This document shows, in pieces, positions 58,908-64,000 of a stretch of DNA of 64,000 bases. Made by a program: the position numbers and the translations under genes. The notes beneath the pieces are model-generated. The model searched no databases. It was not told the DNA's origin and saw only the letters and a program-made list of their open reading frames with translations. Source of the stretch: JALORV01 sp963769745 (GTDB lineage: Bacteria > Pseudomonadota > Gammaproteobacteria > Burkholderiales > Burkholderiaceae_F); contig CAVYNB010000017.1 of NCBI GenBank assembly GCA_963769745.1, positions 149,011 through 213,010 of the forward strand, written 5' to 3'. Each line of letters starts with the position of its first letter. The stretch's first letter is position 1.

Positions 58908-59165
58908 ATGAGAGTGCTGATCCCCAGCCCGCTGCGTTCCTACACGCAGCAGTCGTGGGTCAATGCCCATGGCGCGACACTGGCGGAGGTGCTGGCCGAC
59001 CTCGACCAGCAGTTCCCCGGAATCCGCTTCCGGATGATCAACGAACAGGAGCGCATGCGGCCGCACGTGCGTTTCTTTGTGCGCGGAGAACCGGTGTTCG
59101 ACCTGGGCCTGCCGCTTGCCCCGAATGACGAAGTGCTGATCGTGCAGGCGCTCAGCGGGGGTTGA
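58908..59165 (+). CDS. MoaD/ThiS-family ubiquitin-like sulfur carrier
   Basis: 85-residue beta-grasp protein ending in LSGG, whose terminal Gly-Gly is the site that becomes a thiocarboxylate in sulfur-carrier proteins. The core reads SPLRSYTQQSWVNAHGATLA, LADLDQQFPGIRFRMI and PNDEVLIVQALSGG. It follows the BNR-repeat gene closely, a pairing seen in other bacteria, rather than lying with moaE or thiazole genes. Partner enzyme and sulfur acceptor are unknown. Confidence 0.87.
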   Translation: MRVLIPSPLRSYTQQSWVNAHGATLAEVLADLDQQFPGIRFRMINEQERMRPHVRFFVRGEPVFDLGLPLAPNDEVLIVQALSGG

Positions 59166-59293
59166 GCCGGCCGGCGGATCGCGACGCAAGTCGCGAGCGC
59201 AGGGGCGAGGGTCCGCCGACGTCGATTTCAGGGCATCACGTTCGACGTGTCTTTGTAGCCGGCAATCGCCGGTGCAGACCGAGGAGAACCGAC

Positions 59294-59731
59294 ATGCGAG
59301 TGATGGTGATGGTGAAAGCGACCGGCGATTCCGAGGCCGGCGCGATGCCCAGCGAGGAACTGCTGACGGCGATGGGTGCCTTCAACGAGGAACTGGTCAA
59401 GGCCGGCGTGATGCTGGCGGGCGAGGGCCTGCACCCGAGCGCGAAAGGCAAGCGGGTGCGCTTCAGTGGTCGTCAGCGCACCGTCATCGACGGTCCGTTT
59501 GCCGAAACGAAGGAACTGGTCGCCGGATTCTGGCTGTGGCAGGTGAAGTCGATGGAAGAGGCGATCGAGTGGGTCAGGCGTTGCCCAAACCCGATGCCGA
59601 CCGACTCAGAAATCGAAATCCGTCCGGTGTTCGAGGCCGAGGACTTCGGCGCCGAGTTCACGCCGGAACTGCGTGCTCAGGAAGATCGCCTGCGAGCGCA
59701 GGCCGACCAGTTGGTCCGGGGCGGCAAGTAG
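59294..59731 (+). CDS. YCII-related/DGPF-domain protein
   Basis: 145 residues; ATG at 59294 with GAGGAG eight bases upstream. It has the DGPF motif in GRQRTVIDGPFAETKELVAG and the YCII core (MRVMVMVKATGDSEAGAMPS, FWLWQVKSMEEAIEWVRRCP). The C-terminus has an extra acidic helix (PELRAQEDRLRAQADQLVRG). DGPF proteins are typical targets of ECF42 sigma factors; such a gene is 2.3 kb downstream. Enzymatic function is unknown. Confidence 0.87.
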   Translation: MRVMVMVKATGDSEAGAMPSEELLTAMGAFNEELVKAGVMLAGEGLHPSAKGKRVRFSGRQRTVIDGPFAETKELVAGFWLWQVKSMEEAIEWVRRCPNPMPTDSEIEIRPVFEAEDFGAEFTPELRAQEDRLRAQADQLVRGGK

Positions 59732-59758
59732 ACGCGTTGAACGCGAAGGAGACCAACG

Positions 59759-60244
59759 ATGGCCACCCTGCAACGCATCATGCCCTGCCTGTGGTTCGAA
59801 GCCGAGGCCGAGCCCGCCGCAAACTTCTACATCTCTGTTTTTCCGAACTCGCGCATCAAGACGGTCTCGCATTACGGCGAGGCCGGCTTCGAGCATCATC
59901 GGCGACCGGCCGGCTCGGTCATGGTGGTGATCTTCGAGCTCGACGGCCAGGAGTTCATGGGCCTCAACGGCGGGCCGATCTTCAAGTTCACCGAGGCGAT
60001 CTCGCTCGTCGTCCATTGCGACACGCAGGACGAGATCGATCACTACTGGAACACGCTCGGCGCCGGTGGTGACCCACGCGCGCAGCAATGCGGCTGGCTG
60101 AAGGACCGCTACGGCCTGTCGTGGCAGATCGTGCCGAGCATCGTCGGCCAACTGATGACCGGCCCGAACTCGGATCGCGTGATGGCGGCCGTCATGCAAA
60201 TGAAGAAACTTGACCTCGCGGCGATGCAGGCCGCGGCCCGCTGA
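59759..60244 (+). CDS. VOC-family protein, PhnB/3-demethylubiquinone-type
   Basis: 161 residues. The PhnB-like opening LQRIMPCLWFEAEAEPAANF continues with YISVFPNSRIKTVSHYGEAG, and the second module has LDGQEFMGLNGGPIFKFTEA, WNTLGAGGDPRAQQCGWLKD and RYGLSWQIVP. This is the form annotated as 3-demethylubiquinone-9 3-methyltransferase-like, although it is not a methyltransferase by fold. GAAGGAG lies upstream. It is part of the plus-strand DGPF/VOC cluster. Confidence 0.88.
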   Translation: MATLQRIMPCLWFEAEAEPAANFYISVFPNSRIKTVSHYGEAGFEHHRRPAGSVMVVIFELDGQEFMGLNGGPIFKFTEAISLVVHCDTQDEIDHYWNTLGAGGDPRAQQCGWLKDRYGLSWQIVPSIVGQLMTGPNSDRVMAAVMQMKKLDLAAMQAAAR

Positions 60245-60279
60245 TGTAGACGAGAAAGGTAGACGAGAAAGGACATCCC

Positions 60280-60699
60280 ATGAACGTGCAACCGTACCTG
60301 TTCTTCGAAGGCCGCGCCGAAGAGGCGCTCGCGTTCTATACGAAGGCGCTCGGCACCAAGGTCGACATGGTGATGCGCAACAACGAGGCGCCCGAACCGC
60401 CGCCGCCCGGCATGCTGCCTCCGGGCAGCGAGAACAAGGTGATGCACGCCTCGTTCAAGGTCGGCGACACCGATGTCATGCTGTCGGATGGCCGCTGCTC
60501 CGGCAAGCCAAGTTTCGCCGGCTTTTCACTGTCGATCACGGCACCCGACGAGGCGGCTGCACGTCGCATGTTCAGCGCGCTCGCCGAGGGCGGCACGGTA
60601 ACGATGCCGATCGGCAAGACGTTCTGGTCGCCATGCTTCGGCATGCTGACTGACCGCTTCGGCGTCGGCTGGATGCTCAACGTCGTGGCCGCTGCCTGA
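60280..60699 (+). CDS. VOC-family protein, PhnB-like
   Basis: 139 residues, the second VOC protein of the cluster and a PhnB-type member: MNVQPYLFFEGRAEEALAFY, ENKVMHASFKVGDTDVMLSD and GKTFWSPCFGMLTDRFGVGW. GAAAGGA lies upstream of ATG at 60280, 35 bp after the first VOC gene. Ligand unknown. The YLFFEGRAEEAL opening and Asp-rich strand are family-typical. Confidence 0.88.
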   Translation: MNVQPYLFFEGRAEEALAFYTKALGTKVDMVMRNNEAPEPPPPGMLPPGSENKVMHASFKVGDTDVMLSDGRCSGKPSFAGFSLSITAPDEAAARRMFSALAEGGTVTMPIGKTFWSPCFGMLTDRFGVGWMLNVVAAA

Positions 60700-60721
60700 A
60701 CCCAACTCCCGGAGAAAAGCG

Positions 60722-61207
60722 ATGAAGGCCGAGATCACCCCGCAGCACACCTGGCTGCACCAGCTGGTGGGCGAATGGCGCTTTGAAAGCGAAGCGGACT
60801 TCGGGCCGGACCAGCCTGCGATGAAGTCCGAAGGTAGCGAGCGCGTACGCCTGCTCGGCGACAACTGGGTGCTCTGTGAAGGCAGCGGCGACATGGGCGG
60901 CGGCCCGGCCCTGACGCAGATGACATTGGGCTACGACCCCGCGAAGGGTCACTTCGTCGGCACCTTCATCGGCTCGATGATGAATCACCTGTGGATTTAT
61001 CACCGCGGCGCGCTGGATGCCGGGCAGAAGTCGCTTGCTCTTGACGCCGAAGGGCCGGCCTTTGACGGACCGCCCGGCACGATGGCGCAGTTCCGCGACG
61101 TGATCGAGGTGGTCAGCCGCGACGAACGCCTGCTGCACGCACATGTCCAGGGACCGGACGGCCAGTGGACACGCTTCATGACCACGCGCTACACGCGTAT
61201 CGGGTAA
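60722..61207 (+). CDS. DUF1579 domain-containing protein
   Basis: 161 residues with the DUF1579 pattern: HTWLHQLVGEWRFESEADFG, MGGGPALTQMTLGYDPAKGH and FVGTFIGSMMNHLWIYHRGA. The fold is a lipocalin-like barrel of unknown role. GGAGA precedes ATG at 60722, 22 bp after the VOC gene. It is commonly found with DGPF and VOC genes near ECF42 sigma factors. Confidence 0.85.
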   Translation: MKAEITPQHTWLHQLVGEWRFESEADFGPDQPAMKSEGSERVRLLGDNWVLCEGSGDMGGGPALTQMTLGYDPAKGHFVGTFIGSMMNHLWIYHRGALDAGQKSLALDAEGPAFDGPPGTMAQFRDVIEVVSRDERLLHAHVQGPDGQWTRFMTTRYTRIG

Positions 61208-61241
61208 GGTTGCCGCTGGACACGCGCGAGAGGGTGGGACC

Positions 61242-61595
61242 ATGAGCTACATGCTGCTGATCGTGGAACCGGTCGGCCAGCGCCGCGAACGCACCGAGGA
61301 CGAAGGGCGCGCGTTGTACGACAGCATGCTGAAGTTCAGCGCCGATCTGAAGGCGCGCGGTCTGCTTACCGTGAGCCAGTCGCTGCGCAGCGATGCGGAG
61401 GCGGTGCGCGTGCAGGTGCGGGAGGGCAAACGCACGCTGATCGACGGACCGTTTGCCGAAGCAAAGGAAATGGTCGGCGGCTACTTCCTCCTCACCTGCA
61501 AGAGCAAGGAAGAAGCCGTGGCGATCGCAGTCGAATGCCCGGCCGCACAGTGGGCCACCGTCGAGGTGCGCGAGTTCGGCCCCTGCTTCACCTGA
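61242..61595 (+). CDS. YCII-related/DGPF-domain protein (second copy)
   Basis: 117 residues: SYMLLIVEPVGQRRERTEDE opening, the DGPF motif in LIDGPFAEAKEMVGGYFLLT, and CKSKEEAVAIAVECPAAQWA. It is directly upstream of the sigma-factor gene, the classic DGPF-sigma pairing. The stop (61593-61595) is 4 bp before the sigma start, suggesting translational coupling. Function unknown. Confidence 0.88.
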   Translation: MSYMLLIVEPVGQRRERTEDEGRALYDSMLKFSADLKARGLLTVSQSLRSDAEAVRVQVREGKRTLIDGPFAEAKEMVGGYFLLTCKSKEEAVAIAVECPAAQWATVEVREFGPCFT

Positions 61596-61599
61596 TCCC

Positions 61600-63012
61600 T
61601 TGAGTGATTCGCCCACCGATCGCCTGCATCGCACGATCGATGCGGTGTGGCGCATGGAGTCGGCGCGCATCATCGCCGGCCTGGCTCGGCTGGTACGCGA
61701 CGTCGGACTGGCCGAGGAACTCGCCCAGGACGCGCTGGTCGCCGCGCTCGAGCAGTGGCCCAAAGACGGTGTGCCCGACAACCCGGCAGCCTGGCTGACC
61801 CAGGCTGCGAAGCATCGCGCAATCGATCGGATCCGCCGCAAGGCGCTGCACGAACGCCACCAGGACGAGATCACCTGGGAACTCGAGACGCAGCTGCAGG
61901 ACGCCGCGCCCGATCTCGAAGCGCAGATCGAAGCGGCGTTCGACGATCCGATCGGCGACGACCTGCTGCGGCTGATGTTTATCGCCTGCCACCCGGTGCT
62001 GTCGCGCGACGCGCGCACGGCGCTGACGCTGCGACTGCTGGGCGGTCTCACGACCGACGAGATCGCGCGCGCGTTCCTGGTGCCCGAACCGACGATTGCG
62101 CAGCGCATCGTGCGCGCCAAGCGGACGCTGGCCGAGGCACGCGTGCCCTTCGAGTTGCCGCCCGCGGCCGAACTCGCGCCACGCCTGGCCTCCGTGCTGG
62201 AAGTGCTCTACCTCATCTTCAACGAGGGCTACGCCGCGACGGCGGGTGACGACTGGATGCGACCCGCACTGGCCGAAGAGGCACTGCGGCTCGGTCGGGT
62301 CCTGGCCGGACTGGCGCCGCGGGAATCCGAGGTTCACGGCCTGGTTGCACTGATGGAGATCCAGGCCTCGCGCCTGCGCGCGCGCACCGGACCGGACGGC
62401 GAACCGATCCTGCTGCTCGACCAGGACCGGTCCCGCTGGGACCGGATGCTGATTCGGCGTGGACTCGCGGCCCTCGATCGAGCCGACGAGCTCGCGCGTG
62501 CGCAGGGCGGACTCGGCTCGTACGCGCTGCAGGCCGCGATCGCGTCGTGCCACGCCCGCGCCACGACGGCCGACGCGACCGACTGGAAACGCATCGCCGC
62601 GCTGTACGACGCGCTGGCGCAGCGCGCACCCTCGCCCGTGGTGGAACTGAATCGGGCCGTGGCGCTCGCGATGGCGTTTGGCCCGGCGGCGGGACTCGAA
62701 GTGGTCGACACGTTGCGCAATGAGGCGCAACTCAAGGACTATCACCTGCTGCCGAGCGTGCGCGGCGACCTGCTGTTCAAGCTGGACCGCTTCGACGAGG
62801 CACGCAACGAATTCGAGCGCGCGGCGTCGATGACACGCAACGCCCGCGAGCAGGCACTGCTGACGACGGCGCGCCGACGAGTGCGCGCAGCGGGCCGGGT
62901 CCTCGCGCTGAGGACGCGGCCCGCGCGGACTACTTCGCTGCGACCGGCAACACCGGCGGCAGCGGCTCCGGCACCCGGTTACTCACCGCGGGGATCGACT
63001 GCAGGTAGCTGA
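61600..63012 (+). CDS. ECF42-type RNA polymerase sigma factor (C-terminus probably frameshifted)
   Basis: 470 residues as read. Sigma region 2 is at AVWRMESARIIAGLARLVRD, GLAEELAQDALVAALEQWP and AAWLTQAAKHRAIDRIRRKA; region 4 is LTLRLLGGLTTDEIARAFLV; a long helical C-terminal extension follows (VVELNRAVALAMAFGPAAGL), as in ECF42. Start TTG at 61600 fits the family N-terminus. The last about 45 residues are Pro/Ala/Arg-rich and overlap the convergent cytochrome gene by 83 bp. Removing one base near 62869 gives TTRADECAQRAGSSR and a stop at 62911, just before the terminator hairpin. Confidence 0.9.
   Translation: MSDSPTDRLHRTIDAVWRMESARIIAGLARLVRDVGLAEELAQDALVAALEQWPKDGVPDNPAAWLTQAAKHRAIDRIRRKALHERHQDEITWELETQLQDAAPDLEAQIEAAFDDPIGDDLLRLMFIACHPVLSRDARTALTLRLLGGLTTDEIARAFLVPEPTIAQRIVRAKRTLAEARVPFELPPAAELAPRLASVLEVLYLIFNEGYAATAGDDWMRPALAEEALRLGRVLAGLAPRESEVHGLVALMEIQASRLRARTGPDGEPILLLDQDRSRWDRMLIRRGLAALDRADELARAQGGLGSYALQAAIASCHARATTADATDWKRIAALYDALAQRAPSPVVELNRAVALAMAFGPAAGLEVVDTLRNEAQLKDYHLLPSVRGDLLFKLDRFDEARNEFERAASMTRNAREQALLTTARRRVRAAGRVLALRTRPARTTSLRPATPAAAAPAPGYSPRGSTAGS
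62892..62922. terminator. Bidirectional hairpin at the sigma/cytochrome junction
   Basis: GGGCCG-G-GTCCTC pairs with GAGGAC-G-CGGCCC around a GCGCT loop, giving 12 pairs with one G-G mismatch. It lies between the convergent sigma-factor and cytochrome c genes and supports the view that the sigma gene really ends at 62911. Confidence 0.6.
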
Positions 63013-63520
63013 AGATCGCTTCGAGGTCGGCGTCCGTGAAGTTCTTGTACATCGGATACGGCATCGGCGGCAGGATCTCGCGGCCACGCCCCATGTGACG
63101 GCCCGTGCGGATCGTCTCCTTGAAGTTGCGCAGCGTCCACTTGCCGAGACCTGTTTCCTTGTCGGGGGTCAGGTTGGCGGTGAAGCTCACGCCCCACGGC
63201 CCGGCCCACGCAGTGTTGGTGCCGTAGGCCGTCATGACCCACGGCCCCTGCGCCGCCGGCGCCGGCGGCACTTTCTCGCTCTCGGGATGGCCCGACAGCA
63301 TGCGGCTCATGTCGGGCTCGGGACCCTTTTCTCCCATGATCCACGGCGTATGGCAGTCGTTGCATACGGACGTCGTGACCAGGTACTTGCCGCGCGCCAG
63401 CTTTTCGGCGGTTGTCTGGGCGGACTTCGAGGGCGTTTGCGCGCGGGCCGGCAGGGTGACGGCGAGCGTGGCCGCAACCGCGATCGCGAGGACAGCGTAT
63501 TCCACGGGGATGCGTTTCAT
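62930..63520 (-). CDS. Exported c-type cytochrome
   Basis: 196 residues with a signal peptide (to LPARAQ) and one haem c motif CNDCH (SVCNDCHTPWIMGEKGPEPD). The distal methionine could lie in LPPMPYPMYKNFTDADLEAI, the usual C-terminal helix of class I cytochromes. AAAGGAG precedes ATG at 63520, which overlaps the stop of the upstream cytochrome-containing gene (ATGA). The two probably work together in periplasmic electron transfer. Confidence 0.88.
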   Translation of the reverse strand: MKRIPVEYAVLAIAVAATLAVTLPARAQTPSKSAQTTAEKLARGKYLVTTSVCNDCHTPWIMGEKGPEPDMSRMLSGHPESEKVPPAPAAQGPWVMTAYGTNTAWAGPWGVSFTANLTPDKETGLGKWTLRNFKETIRTGRHMGRGREILPPMPYPMYKNFTDADLEAIFSYLQSIPAVSNRVPEPLPPVLPVAAK

Positions 63521-64000
63521 TTCAGTTCTCCTTTTGCCAGGTGTTGAGGTTCGCGTGAGGCCTGGACAGCCTCGGTGATCCAGCGTTCGACGAGGGCCAC
63601 GCCCTCGCTATCGACCACCCGCACGCCGAGCGGCGGCATGCGGGCCAATCGGTTTTCACTTTTCATGCGCAGCGTCAGCATGTGCGCGCCGCTGCCGTCG
63701 GCAGCGACGCGCTGCGCCGTTGCCGCGCCTTGCGGACGGAAGCGGCTCGAGTGGCCGAGCAGGGAGCGCAGCGTCTGCTCGGCGCTGTCGGCGCTCGCCG
63801 CTGCCGACTGCGACAGCACCAGTTCGAGCCCGTCGAGCGCACCGGATGCGTTATGACAGTGGCCGCAATTGCCGTGCAGGTATCCGAGCGCCGCGCGCTC
63901 CGTCGGCGTGCGCGCCGCGATGCGCACGGGCGCGGCAAGCAGCGCGGGTGGCAGGTTCACGATCCGGCCCTGCGCAGCCAGCGAGCGCAGGTCGGCGAAG
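63517..64000 (-). CDS. C-terminal part of a cytochrome c-domain protein (partial, runs off right edge)
   Basis: About 160 C-terminal residues. A haem c motif CGHCH is in LGYLHGNCGHCHNASGALDG, followed by SENRLARMPPLGVRVVDSEG, where the methionine before PP may be the distal ligand, and ALVERWITEAVQA. The upstream part (LAAQGRIVNLPPALLAAPVR) continues in frame to the window edge, so the whole protein is larger and may carry another domain. Its stop overlaps the next cytochrome start, so both are co-transcribed. Confidence 0.75.
   Translation of the reverse strand, partial: FADLRSLAAQGRIVNLPPALLAAPVRIAARTPTERAALGYLHGNCGHCHNASGALDGLELVLSQSAAASADSAEQTLRSLLGHSSRFRPQGAATAQRVAADGSGAHMLTLRMKSENRLARMPPLGVRVVDSEGVALVERWITEAVQASREPQHLAKGELK

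Noticed and set aside
62912..63012. Proline/alanine-rich C-terminus of the sigma factor as a real domain
   Set aside because: It overlaps the convergent cytochrome gene and the terminator hairpin, and a one-base correction gives a stop at 62911.

Overview
The window is a GC-rich chromosomal segment, densely coded on both strands, with no rRNA, tRNA, CRISPR array, phage gene or recognisable insertion sequence. Gene content suggests a betaproteobacterium (Burkholderiales or relatives): a formate dehydrogenase locus with DUF3305/DUF3306 and a TAT-target peptide, Liv-type uptake next to acyl-CoA ligases, an Ada/Ogt fusion, an alanine/lysine-rich histone-like protein and ChaN- and AEC-family genes. 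This placement is inference.

Layout: 1-5.7 kb holds metabolic genes (phosphatidyltransferase fragment, aldo/keto reductase, EamA exporter, thioesterase, two FMN split-barrel proteins, one fused to GAF and a winged helix, DUF1289, metallo-hydrolase). 5.7-7.2 kb is sparse, with two tiny membrane-protein genes and a 125-bp tandem repeat. 7.2-26.7 kb is a molybdenum/tungsten and formate island: mobB, nitroreductase, formate dehydrogenase gamma/lipoprotein/beta/alpha/TAT peptide, TorD chaperone, multi-ferredoxin, DUF3306, DUF3305, then divergently fdhD and mobA, a ModE-like regulator, tungstate transporter tupBCA, and two moeA genes, the second fused to a periplasmic-binding-like domain. The genes fit one pathway: import tungstate or molybdate, build and insert the bis-MGD cofactor, and assemble a periplasmic membrane-bound formate dehydrogenase.

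26.8-38 kb contains a DUF3455 lipoprotein, a DUF1801 protein with a histone-like tail, a histone H1-like protein, and a livKHMGF transporter bracketed by two adenylate-forming CoA ligases, which suggests uptake and activation of an organic acid. 38-48 kb has a Crp/Fnr regulator, a second aldo/keto reductase, a ChaN-like protein, MFS/MarR/VOC genes, a TIR-TM-repeat protein beside an 82-bp duplication of the VOC gene end, and a TPR-GGDEF cyclase. 48-57.5 kb has transporters, DsbA-like and glutaredoxin-CcdA redox proteins, a Ste24-like protease, a cytochrome with a sorting-type tail, and Ada. 57.6-63 kb has a BNR-repeat protein, a MoaD/ThiS-like protein and a DGPF/VOC/DUF1579 cluster driven by an ECF42-type sigma factor; the window ends in cytochrome c genes.

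Nine genes (alpha subunit, multi-ferredoxin, tupC, livK, probably livH, an AEC transporter, DsbA-like, BNR-repeat, and probably the sigma factor) are interrupted by single-base shifts while both halves stay family-like. Nearly all are one extra base. Sequence error is the simplest explanation, so these are annotated as full-length genes with a flagged shift rather than as confirmed pseudogenes.
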